Assembly (NCBI RefSeq): GCF_036669915.1
Contig: NC_089313.1
Coordinates: 12,480,292 to 12,544,291, forward strand
Origin: Pocillopora verrucosa
Taxonomy: Eukaryota > Cnidaria > Anthozoa > Scleractinia > Pocilloporidae
Reading direction: 5' to 3'
Length of the DNA stretch: 64,000 nucleotides
Shown here: piece by piece, positions 12,901 through 25,600 of the stretch
Layout of the letters: each line of letters begins with the position of its first letter
Position numbering within the stretch: position 1 is the stretch's first letter
Notes under the pieces: generated by a model
The model's database searches: none
Seen by the model: the letters and a program-made list of their open reading frames with translations, nothing else
What the model was told of the DNA's origin: nothing
Made by a program: the position numbers and the translations under genes

Positions 12901-13268
12901 GTACTCGCCTAATCTTTTTTCAACTGTCTAAGGTGTCCATATCCTTACCATCGCCCATTACATCTTATTATGGCGAGCACTGTTTCCCGTGGAAAATATA
13001 AGTAAACTGTAAAATGCATGTTATAAGCTCCCGAAGTTGAACCATTGTCGCAAGATCTCGTAAGGTGTTTTGCCAGTAACACAATATACGGAAGTAAGTG
13101 TAGTGCTGTTCAGTAAATTAAATGCCAAAAATTTACCTGTCAATAATTTAGCATTGTGTTAACTGTAGTACTACCTGTACTTTCGTTTGACTTAAAATCG
13201 TCACATTGACTCGGATTCTCTTTTAACATTCCACAGATCATCGTCAATGCGGGCGACCAAGTCTTTAA
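9931..13268 (+). CDS. Coiled-coil protein of unknown function with triplicated exon
   Basis: Exons with consistent phases: 9931-10134 (ATG start, 68 codons), 10630-10690, 10934-11197, 11620-11775, 11931-12047, 12613 to about 12767, and a likely short last exon 13239-13268. Exons 2 and 3 encode a hydrophilic, heptad-like helix rich in K, E, Q and L, so a coiled coil is likely at about residues 69-176. Exons 4, 5 and 6 are tandem duplicates, each encoding a module of the form GKxYFDxxPSWFDT...GC.xVEN.PVxAKDLEA. Exons 4 and 5 start and end in phase 1 and could be skipped or included without changing frame; the end of exon 6 does not obviously keep that phase. Exon 6 can also read through to a stop at 12791. 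The last exon would give a tail DHRQCGRPSL then stop. I do not recognise the family. The gene converges on CHFR. Exon boundaries 1-5 are fairly secure; the 3' end is tentative. Confidence 0.6.
11620..12791 (+). repeat. Tandem exon-plus-intron duplication, three units
   Basis: Three similar exons (starting at 11620, 11931 and 12613), each preceded by a pyrimidine-rich acceptor, are followed by partly similar intronic DNA. The stretch 'gacgaaccaattaagccaattag' near 12127 recurs as a close variant near 12848 and more distantly near 11850. The duplication therefore took intron sequence with it and looks like unequal crossing-over, not retro-insertion. Confidence 0.8.
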
Positions 13269-13681
13269 TCTCTCTAATTGCTTAATACCTTCAAAGCCGG
13301 GCGTTGTCTGTAACTTTGAGTTCGTTATATTTCATCGTCTTTTGAAAACTTTTGTGAGCAACCATGTCTTAAGGAACAAAGATTTTAATTTTTGGAACAT
13401 CATTTTCAAAGCTTTTGTAAATAAGTATGTAGCATTGTCATATTTGATAATTACTTAGTGAATTTTGACCAAATTTGTAAAAATTGTTCATCTCTTTTTT
13501 ATTCAAATAAACATTAAAAACACGCAAATGAGGTGTTTCGAAGACAATATCAGTTTGAAAAAGTATGCTGCGATATATTTGTATTTTGATTAGTGTGGTC
13601 CATGATGCACCATGCATTATTTACTGTAATAGTTACTGGCAAACTGTTGGGCAAACTTCTTGCTGATAAAGATAATCTCAG

Positions 13682-16600
13682 CTATGTAAATCTTGTCTGT
13701 TCACAAATGTGATTGAAGCGACTGAAAACAAAAAGAACACAGAGTACGCTGAATATCAACACTTTTCCTCCAACCAGACACTGAAACGAGAGCATAACTT
13801 AGCATGACTATTGCCAACAAGAATCTTACCTTGCATGAAGTGGTTTAGTCCTCTGAGTTCGACAATGTTTACCCCAATAACAATCAGCACATCTATGCAC
13901 TGTCTCTGTGATCAGAAAGGACATGCGCACAAAGGGTTACCTTTGACTTGAACATAATGTTTTCATCTGTAATCAAACCGATATCAAAATTCTAGAACGT
14001 AATTGGTTTTCAGCTCCAACTGGACAGCTAATGGATCATGCTTGTACTTCGACGGTGTATTAAAGCAATTTACCATTGAGAGTGGAGAGTAATCCGAGAT
14101 CGCTTTGTGATTGGTCCAGAAAACTCCCACCATTCTCTCAACCAATCATATGCAAAACTAAAACCAACCTCGTCTTTATCGCTGGGATTGGCTCTTGAGG
14201 TTTTCTCCTTTCTTCTGGCGGTTGTCTGGATAGCTTTGGTTTTGATTTTACGAAACTCCATCGAAAAGCGCTCTAATCTCATGCTGTGTTATAGACTGCT
14301 GCGTCCATTTTTATCATGTTTTCACCTATGAATATGTTTAACCGATGGGTATCTTATCTCTGTAACTTTGTCCCAATTTTTTTTTGTTGGTAAACGAACT
14401 TTGAGTCTCCCAATCCCACCTGCATGTAATCATTAGAGTGATAAAAATAAAGACAGACTCCTGGGATACTTGCCTGGTAGCTGATCCATTGGTATGTCAC
14501 GACGAAACTGATACGCTAGCTCCTTGAAATTCCGCAATGCACATCTGTAACAGAGCACACTTTCTGAGTTGATATCATGGCTTGCTGCATCTATAGGAGG
14601 AAAATAACCAAGAATGCTTTAGTCTTCACTTGTGTTGAGGTTTAAGTTGAGTTGACTTCCAATAACATTAACCTGCGCTAACTCGAACCTTGCGCTAATC
14701 CGAACCAAACTTGGTCTCCCATGGATTTCTGTCTCACATCGACTGCAATGCACAAGAAAGCAAAAGCTTTAAGTCCCAAGAACATCTTTTAAGCTATTGC
14801 AAAGCCGCAAGAGGGGGGGGGGGGGGAAGGAGGGAGGGGGAAGAAGGATCCTGGAGTGACTGGAGTGCACTTAGCCCTTGCCTACAAACGCCAGAAGGTC
14901 GCTGGCGCTGGACACCCATCTCCCCCACCGCCCCTCCTCCTCTCCCTCACGAGAAGATCCCTCCTACACCTTAATAGACACTTCTACACTTCTACTTCAG
15001 ATCAAAAATAAAACGCACCACCCACCCACTGTCGTGTATTCTTTAGAGTCCAGCTTTAGCACACACTTCTGTAACAAGTCTTTTTCACAAATGTTTTGTT
15101 CGGTTAAGTAATCTTGTCGAGAATGAAAATGTTGACGTGTTAGCCTTTTCACTCACAGGTGTGACCAAAAGGGAATATTCCTTAAATATATCATTACAAT
15201 TTCAAGTACAAAGTGTTGAGAAGAAAGACCAATTAAACAAGGGAATATTATTGGATTAACGTTAATTTAATGCAGAGAATTGATAGTTATATTTTGGAGT
15301 GAAAGGGTTAGATTTCTTACTCATTGAGTCAAAAATTTTCCAGCCTGAGTCTCATTATTGAGGCTTCATCAAGGAGCTGGTGTTGGATAACTGTTTGAAA
15401 AATACCTTTTCATGAGGAAAAGTCCCTCAAAAAAAAAAATTTTAAAAAAAAACAATTTAGGGTAGCACTAAAGAGAATTCTTTGCTTCATTTACTTACGT
15501 TGTGCAAATTACACATTACACAATGATCACTAAAAAAGAAGACAATATCATAGACTACACATCAGGTAAATTTGCTCAAAAATAACAAAGTGGTCCCCCT
15601 GCCATTTCATGGGCTGAAACCAAGTCATGGTTCATAAACTGCAAGGTTAAAAAAAATGCATCTTGTTTTAAAGGATAATGGCACTATTCAAAACTTACCT
15701 TAAGTATTTTGGATCATATGGATTGTTGTTGATTATTACCAAGAAAGGGTCTCCAATACTGAAATCTGCCACAAATAAAAAATATATAATTATAATAATT
15801 ACAAGGCTATCAGAACAAATGTCTGGGGAAATAAACTTCAATGCACTAATCTATACATGCACCAGTATGTGCTTGTCTCACTTCTTTCAAACAATGTGGT
15901 TTGGATTTAGGACACAAATAAATACACACTTTAATTTAGTTGTAAAATATTTTGGTTACTATTCTTTACCGTTGAATTTATTGAGACATCCCAAACAGCC
16001 AATTCCATGACAGCCCCATAGCAAATGGCAAAATGCCTTTTGACAAACTGAACCTAAACCAATATTCCCACTAAAACACACGTTGACTCTTTGAACACTA
16101 AGAGTAAGCAGCACCTAGTTTTCTCCATAGAGTGGTACTGCTGAATCATTCATTAGGATCATGAAAATAAAGAAAAAGGAACACCAATCTAAGAAGCTTT
16201 GATTGTTAAACAAAATCTCCTTGCCAGTACCAAATGAAATGTGTAGAGAAGAGTAATGAGAATAAGGATACTGATTTTAGGGAGCAGAGGGTTAACCACT
16301 GTGGGAGACAGCTGATACATGTGTTAATGGAACACAGAGAATCTCGATTCTCCATGCAAGATCATATATAGGTAGCAGTACTGCAGGCAGTAAAATTTTA
16401 CCTGTTACTGCCTGAGAGGGAGAACATTTACACATCTCAAACTTACACTTCTGGGCAGGAATACTTGCTGTCATTGAATCAGGCCATCTGTGTGGCATTG
16501 GATGAAGACAGCACTGACATAGTATGTGGATCTGATCATGAGTACATGTGTAGTCAGGTGGTGTCACACTTGTTGATGCACCTTTCAACCAGATTAGTAA

Positions 16601-19600
16601 ACTAGAATTCATATGAAGAACAAGATTCAGCATTCATTTGATTACAACCAGGGAATATAAAAAAAAGCATCTGAGTTTAGAGCATTGATTCAAGCCTGGG
16701 CCTCTTCAGAACCAGTTTTTTTGACAACCTGATTTCCCTAATCATACAACGGGTATAACGGTGTTACATGCACATCTGGTGAGAGTTCGGTTTTTTACAC
16801 CTCTAAAACATGGTACAAAGTCTATCTTCCTGTTGCTTCTCATCTCATGGGATAAACATTGGAACATCTTCCAAAATACCAAGCCACCCTATCGCATGGA
16901 AAATTAAGTAACAGCATTGACCTACACCTATATCTATCTCATTCCTGATGCCATGTTCATTAACTTACACTCACCTTCACTAGCAGTACTGGCCATAGCT
17001 GTTCAAAAGTGGTTGGGGAAATGTATCCAGGACAGAGACGACCGTTTGTTGGAACAGACCTTCATAAAAAGAGTTAAATTCATAACAGTTAACTTCAAAA
17101 GAAAATGTAACTTAAATGGCTTAGTTTATGTGATCACTGAATAAAGGTTTGCTTGACTGTTTTCATAGCATTTAGTGCAAACTTACATTTCTTAAAGGAG
17201 TCACCTGAGTGTTCACAATAAACGTAAATTAAGAAAACTAATGTAGTTTAAGTTTGCCGTTGTTGATCCTTTTAACACACCTTTATCCTTCGCAACCCTC
17301 TCTACACCTTCTAGCTTATTCCTACCTTTCCTACAGTTTTGTTTTTTGTCTTATAGTGACATTTTGAAGTATCCTTCAAGTTAAAGGTAGTTTTTTTACA
17401 ATGCAAAAAATAACTCAGAATTGCATGGCCTGATGGCAGGTTCCCAACTACTGTGGGTTTATTGCAACCTCTTTCTTTGCCATGTAACTATTTTCTTATT
17501 TTTATAAACCTCACTGTATGCCATCTGTTCACCCATTATAGTGAAAACCAAAAACAATTAATTTGTTTCTAAACTAACCTAATTAAAGAAGAAAATCCAA
17601 ATAAACCCCCAACAATGAAGAAAGGCATGAAAGTTGCACCTCTGCTATAAAATGAAAGAGATAATAATTAAACATGCGTGAGGATTTTGCAGGGTCTTGT
17701 TCACAAGAAACCTTGAGTATTTAAAACAAGTTCAAACAGTAAAGCAAAGGATTTGATGTAAAGGTCAAAGAAAAATACTTAATGCAAACATATAATACCT
17801 GGTGAAGGCTTTACTATTGTTGTTACATGCAAACAAAGGTTTGCATTGTTGTTGTTACCAACCATACTCAAGCCTTCTTCCCTCATTGAATAACTATGAA
17901 ACTGCTAACAGGTTCAACTTGATATCTTGATTTTAAAATTCTTCATTTTCATTGAAAATTCCAGATCCATGTCCGTATCTGATCCAGTGACTGTTCACCT
18001 CCCCCTACCCTAAAACCAAAACTTAACCCTAACTTGTTATCAGTTACTTGTTGTGGTTGGGTTGTTGTATTATGATGGCTACAATAACTGGGATTTTTTC
18101 CCTTCAAAATAATTCAGATTGGTAATTACAAGCGCAAGAACTTGCAGTGTGCCAGTTGTGGTGTCAATTTATCCTTGGTTCAGTTTTCTTTTTTTTTTTC
18201 CCTTTGTTTCAAACTCAGAGAATCCATACATTACAATCCCGCAAAAACAAAAGAAAGTAAAATTTTAACCCAGCATAAAATTGAACCACAACATAGCCAT
18301 CTTAGGTCTTAAAGGCCTCCATCTGTTTCTCCTGTAATTGTATCTACAAAGTAATATCAATAAATAAATATGATAAATTGTTTCATACATTCTATCAGGG
18401 TCATCAGACTCACTGCTGTCATCAACACCACTGGCACTACTGTCATCACTCTCGCCATCATCATCATCTTCACCAAAGGATGATGACGCAAACAAACCTC
18501 TTATATGTTTTGGTCTTAGCTGAAAAATAATTGAGTGTAGTAGCATAGAAATTCAGTTTACTATGTTACCCTTGACCCTTTACACCCTAACATCAGTATT
18601 CATATTCTCCACACTGTTCTCTTTACATTTCCTACGGTGCTGATAAGGAGAATTTGTTTAACAATCACGAGCTTCTAAAAGTGGTGTTCATTTCCTTTAT
18701 TCGACTGACCTTCACATTTGATTCTAAGGTAACACTGTAAGGAGAAACTAGAAGCCAGTAACTCTTAGAAGTCAAAGGGTTAAATTGAAAGATTGCTTTA
18801 GTTACTTATTTCTGGTTTTGATGCAAAATAAACAGAAGAAAATAGAACAAGTTAACACAAAGCAGTTACTGATGACTGAACAAACTGTAAGAAAACTGCA
18901 AAATGATATTGTGTCAACTCACTTGATATGAAAGTTAATTCATAACCTTTCACTCCCGAGATTTTGTTAGTAATTCTCTTAATGTCTACCATACAATTCT
19001 CATGATTTAAGTTTGGAGAATTTTGTTTTGAATCAACTACTAATCGACTAGTTGATACTTTTCTTTATTTTAATCACTCGTCTGCTTGATGTTGTTTTAT
19101 TAGGAGGAATTCTGTCTTGGTCACTTATAGGAGTTACAAGGTTAACAGCCACATACCATATCCTCTGTAATTTTATTGTTACTGTCCATTTCTCTTAGCT
19201 CTTCTTCTGTTCGCCGTCTCTCTATTTACAGGACAAAATACAAGTACAGAGTAATTACAACTAAAAGTCATTGTCTTTCTTAAGGTGTAAGGATACCTGC
19301 TTACTTATCTGTATTCTCCAATATTAAAAACTAAAACATAATAGCTTGCAATCTAATGCCAGTTAAAAAATGTCCTTAAAGACTGCATTTACTGTACCTG
19401 GGTGTTCCTTCAAGAATGCTTCTACCAAGTTGTTAATGATGTGGTTTTTGCTAATTCTTTCTTTTTCAACCTTTTTACGACACTAGCAAAAGAAAGACAG
19501 GATGGGTTACAAGGCAGTTCAATAAAAAATTGTTAACTTAGCTCTGAAAACTGAAAATGGGTTGTTATGGACAATTAATACCTGTAAAGATAAGTTTCTA

Positions 19601-22600
19601 TTGAATTCATACTGACATGCATACCATGTCACAAAGTTATGATGTAATACTTTCCGACAAAGCTTGAGGAAAACTGTGAGCTTTGAGGAACAGATAAATC
19701 CAGGGACAAATACATGAGCATATTTCTGTGCAAATTAGAGCCTATTGTTTTTATTATCCTTCAAATATTTTGAGATGCACCTGAAAATATGTTTACGAAC
19801 AGCTTAGTGTTTGCTGCTGGTTTAATTGGGGACCTGTATAATCCAGGAGCTATGTTACCTACTCTTTGCAAAAAGGTTGTGGGTTTTTTTTAACATCCCA
19901 TAAGGACCAGCATAGAGAAAATGCAGGAGATAAGATGATTAGAATGTCTAACCATACACACATGTCATGGCAAAGGCAACACATTCCCCTTCGTTATTTT
20001 AAGACCCTGAGCGCCCTGCTCTGGGGCTCAAACCCTCAGCTTCCCCTACAGCAACCTGATGCTCTGCAACATGTGCTCACTGTTAAAATGTTAAAAAGTC
20101 CCTCAATCAGATCTTCTACTGGGCACCCTACGGCACAACAACCCTTGACCAAGATGTGACTTGAATATTCCATCACCATGTTCTATGTGCAAACCACAGT
20201 CAGAATTAATATATAATTCCAGCCTTGATGTGAGTTGCAGAATGGTTAGATGTACTCACAGATGGAATATCACCAGTCAGGAGAAGTCCATTTACAGCAA
20301 TGAACAAGCACAATGGATACCAGGCTGTCTAACTCCTTTAATTATTTAACCATTAAAACAATTTGAAAAAAACTTTTACTCACAGTTGGACATTCATTGG
20401 AGCGATCCATCCATTGTGAATAACAAGCAGCACAGAATGAATGGATACATGGCTGTAAACTAAAGAAAGTCAGACATTTTGGTGAAAAGTTATCACAAGG
20501 CAGATATACCCCTTACTTATAAAAATCATATTTCTTTCAAATTTTATAACTTTGTCAAATCAATGTGTCTAAAATAGACTAATTATATTTTATAATAATT
20601 GACATTTATTAAAATGCATGTGTGCCAAGAAGATATTAAGCAAAGAACTTTATTCTGGGGTTGGGGCCTTCTAGCAAATAGAAAATCCATTAATTTTCTT
20701 AGTCAAGAGAGAACAACACATTATGCTAATGCATGCATGTATTCATTGATACTCTTACCTCACACAATCATGAAAGATGTCCTACAAGAAAAAAAAAAAG
20801 CAATCAACACATTCTAATATTTAGCATAAACACTAATAACTTCTTTCAATGGAATACATCTTTCCAGTGTCATGAGGGAGGGGTCAACAACAATAAAAGT
20901 CTCTGATGAGGGGAGAACACTCAAAATGTCAGCTTTTAAACTCTTGACAGAGGCCAATTTACATTATCAACTCAGTTTATAATACCAAATTACCCTGTTA
21001 CTCTCTCCCACCAACACAGCACCACAGTTTCTTTGGAAACCTACCCTCTTTATTTAACAATTAATATATATAGTAGTTTAAGGAGGGTCAAGAAAGGAAC
21101 ACTCAGTAAGGAAGACTGGTACAGAAGTAAAAATCTTCAGAAGTTGGCATATCTGCAAAACACTCAGCTGGCTACAAAACAAAAACCTTTGCATGTGGAA
21201 TGATAAAATCTTAATAACCTTACTTGGCATATACTACAAAGCAGAGTATCAGCAATGGAGTTATGAGGAAGAAGCTCAGGTTTTTTGCTACTGGAAGCTC
21301 CCTCTTCACTTTCTTGATGCTTCCTTTTTGACACAGGTCCTTCATCTGTATCTCCAGCCTTAAATGTACATTTTAGCTAACAGTTAACTGTAGTACTTGT
21401 GCTTTCAGACTGTTCCTACATGCAGATGTAAAATAATTTGCTAGTGTATTAATTTTTACAAGGACAAAATGACAAAGCCTAAAACAATTTTTCAATAGTG
21501 GCCTTGAATTATGTGTTTATCATTGATAGTGATTGTGGAGATTAATCAAAAACAGTAAATGTTTTTAAGGTGATAAAAGAAACATATATGGTGCAGTAAT
21601 AATAATATAAAAATATAATAATAATAATAATAATAAAAATAATAAAATAATAAATAAAAAAATAATAATAATAATACTATAGTAATAATAATTACAATAA
21701 TAATGCAAATAATATTAATCTTAGTTTACCTCACTATGAGACCTTTTTTGAGAAACAAATGCTGCCTCACTTGGTTTGACATCTTCGTCCTCACAAACAT
21801 CTTCCTCTACAGATGTATAATATCAAAAATGAATGAAGTCTTGTACTCTATCTTTAACAAAAATATTTCTCATTAGACAACCTGAGCAACACTGTTACTT
21901 ACCTGTATCATTGTCATACTCCAAAGTGTTATCTAGTAATTCTGCTTCTTCTTTCAAAACCTTTAAATCTTGAAAAACAAATGCTATATCTAGAAAAATA
22001 GAGACATATATGGACACTTAACCCTTTCAATCGCAAGATTTGATTGTTAATTTTCCCCTCAAGCTGCTTTACATTTCCTTAAAAAATGATTACAAGAATT
22101 TGGTGAAAGATCAAAAAACACTTCCACCTGATAAAATTGAGTATTCTCATTACCTGTTTTTTGGATATGTATGCCTGGATATCATATGGAAAGGTTTCAT
22201 GTTACATGAATTTACCAATTTATTATATCTATGCAGCAAAGCTACATGAGAGTCTTTTTTTTTGTATCTAGGAAAAAGCATTTACCACTTCCAGGGTGAT
22301 CCTTTCGATGAACTATTTGTACTTGGTCATTGTGATTGATCTGTATTTTCTGTAAGAAAAACATCTCATTAATGGAAGACTAGGATTTGTAAAAAAAAAA
22401 ACAACAACAACAAACAAATGTACACACTTTAACTACATCATTACATTGAAGTGTCAAAATACATATTACTCAATGACAAGAAGCATAACCATAGAAAAAC
22501 TGCAATTAGCCTAATTTGCACCAAGTAAGGTCCTCACAGAATAAGTAATCAAGGCTTGAATAGCAACTGAACCTTTGCTTCCAGATGGGTATTACATATC

Positions 22601-25600
22601 ACCTGAGAGTGGCATAGAGGGTTCTTTGTTCCCAAAAAGGGAAATTTAATACAGATAAAAACATTACCCACTGATATTCTAGGTATCTATGCTCAAAACT
22701 TTCAAGAAAAGCTGCTATAGCCAAATTGTGAAACCAAAACATAAGGTGATAGAGCTTTCTCTGTATACACTCCAAAGATTTGGAACACTTCCCTTGGATT
22801 TATGAAAATCTAGTACAGCTTTATCATTAAAGATAACACTCAAGACCTTCCCTCTTACTAAATTTACTAAGAGTAATTCTTCATTACATTTTTAATTTAT
22901 TGGATTCTACTTTTAAGGTTTATAGCTAGTTTTATTATCTAAGTTTCTTAGAGTGAAGTTGTGGATTTAGAGATAATTTTGTAAAGCATCTCCAACAAGT
23001 AGTGGATGTGTGCAATATACAAATGAACTATTATTATTATTGTTACATACAAGACACACAAGGAATAAACAAATCATAACTTGTAGAAATGGGCGGTTAA
23101 TTAGATGACCTATTATGAAGCCCTGAGGCAATGAATTCACCCAATTACAGACTTGAGGGAGACTTAAAATTCATAAGCTCCAAATTAAAGTCCTGCACCC
23201 AAAAACACCGAACCAAAATGTCCCATTTTAAATTTTTAACAGTTACATGGATACAGGACACAAGTGATTTTAAAGTCATGAATTTTAATGTACTGATTAC
23301 AAACTCTGGTAAGAAAAATATGACTAGATATGTTGTACAAATCTAAAGCAATTCTCTACCAAGGTCTTAAAATTTGGAACTCTCTTCCTGTTTCAGTCAC
23401 TTGTTTGTCAAATCTTTTTAGCTTTACAACGAAATTGCAAGAGTTTTTACCACACATTTGCAGCACTTATTCCCTTTTTAACTATTGTGTTGTAAGTCAG
23501 GTGGCCCTCCCCCATAAGCCCAGTGGCTACCTGGGTCTCCTCACTTTCTATAAATTATAATGCTGTAAAAAAATGTTGTATTGTTAAAAAGGAAAAAAAT
23601 AAATAATGAATGATGATGAATGATGATAATGATAATATCAGACTGAGTGTATGTAGAGGTTATGTATAAATCAGTTGGGTGTGTGGCTGCAGAGAGGGGT
23701 GAGGTGACAGGTTATTAATTCTGTTCAATTGATTAAACACAAAAGTAAGGGCTCCTGATTTCCAAGGTCTCTTTTCTTTCCTCTTTCTTGTTATGTGCAG
23801 GAGGACAGAGAAAACAACAGAGGACCATATGTCAGCATCATGACCTCCCATGTGGCAGAATTTACTACCAATAATTTAACTATCAATATAATGATATTCA
23901 CCATAATTGATCTTCTTATTGGTTATGCACTCTTCTTTTAACCCTTTAACCCCTGAGAGTGACTAGCATATAACTTCTCCCAACAGTATAACCCCTGCAT
24001 CACACAGTAAGGTCATGAGAATAAAGGAAATGATCACCAACTAAATATTCTCTTGATTGATAAACAAATTCTCCTTGTCAGCACCTTAAGAAATGTATAG
24101 AAAACAGTATGAAGAATATGCATACTGATGTTAGGGTGTAAAGGGTTAATACATGTACCTTCCAACTTCTAGTAAAGCTATTGAGATACCAAGTGAAATT
24201 TAATGGTTTTTGTTTACATGATTGATTATCGAACTGTTCATCATGATCTGTCTATTTCCCAGACTGTATGTACAATGAGTGGAAGCGCAGTGGCCTCATG
24301 GTTAGTCAACTCGACTCTGGGTCAAGTGGTCCAGGTTCGAGCCCTGGCTGGGGTCATTGTGTTGTGTTCTTAGGCAAGACACTTTACTCTCACAGTGCTT
24401 CTCTTCACCCAGGTGTACAAATGGGTACCAGCAAATATACTGGGGGTAAACCCTGATGGACTAGCATCCCATCCAGGGGGGAGTAGCAATACTCCTAGCT
24501 GCTTCATGCTAAAGGAAACCAAAGTTTAATGCCGGCCCCATGGGCCACTTGGGCCTGTATAAAGGCTTTTTACTTTATATGTACAGTATTTGTCTATCTC
24601 TTTATCTCTTTATAATTTGAGTCACTTCCTGTAATTTTAAATTTTGCACACAGACTTCATTAAACTATTATTATATAATTACCTTCTCTTTGTCAATTTT
24701 CTTCCCATTCAACAATGATCCATTGGTACTAACAAGAAAACAAAAGCTGTAAGTTACTAACACAAGTTTTAACACATGCAATAGTGTATATAGATCATTG
24801 CTGTGAGAAGTTTGCATGGAATTAAAAGCAATTTACTGAGTCACCTAAAGTCTTGAAGCCAAACTGTGCCACCTGGATCTCTTGTAATAGTACAGTGATG
24901 ACCAGATACAAATTTGCAGCCAGGAAAGCTGATATCACAATCTGTGAGATATAACATTAGATTCAGCTTTCTCTTGCAATGGGTGGGTACAGTGTATGTC
25001 ATAGCTGTCACAGCTGATACTAACATTGTAGTTGTAAAGCAAAGTTGTAAATAGAGGTTCTGCAGTTTATGACGGCTATGACAGGAGCCTTCTCACAATG
25101 CAAACTATTTTCTACGTAAGATCTCTGTGTAGTCCCTTACTGTTCTTAAACAAAGGCTGAGCATTACTCTTAAAGTAAAGTGAACTTTTGTTTCGTCACT
25201 GTTTCTTTCATCAAGAAACTGCATGCATAAGGAAGTATAGAGTAAATTACAATGTTTATGAAAATCTTGCCATCTTTTGTTATTGCATTCGAACACTTTG
25301 ATCGAATTAATTTATGAGAAATTTTTAATTGGTCATTTAGTTCACCATGATTGGAATGCAAGAGCTGAATATTGCTGTGTATTGAATAAACTCACATTCA
25401 ACAAAACCAAACCAAAACATATTAAAAAGAAATCTTTTGGGTTTCATCGCCATTTTTCCCTTTTTAAATACAAGTACGTATTCCATTTATCTCTAAGTCA
25501 TCCTTGGAAAGTGATCTGCCCTAAAGCTGCATGTTAACCATATAATATACAGAATAAAGAACCTAACTAGCTGATCGATTTCCCGTGTATACATTATATT

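Noticed and set aside
15485-15531. Minus-strand DHCVMCNLHN-like stretch resembling the CHFR cysteine-rich region
   Set aside because: The true exon with VLCYRCALRNF was found at 14590-14474 with fitting neighbours, so this is a chance match.
17576-17645. Possible CHFR exon (RGATFMPFFIVGGLFGF) between exons 12 and 13
   Set aside because: Splice motifs are present, but the peptide is hydrophobic and unlike any CHFR region; exon 13 follows exon 12 in phase without it.
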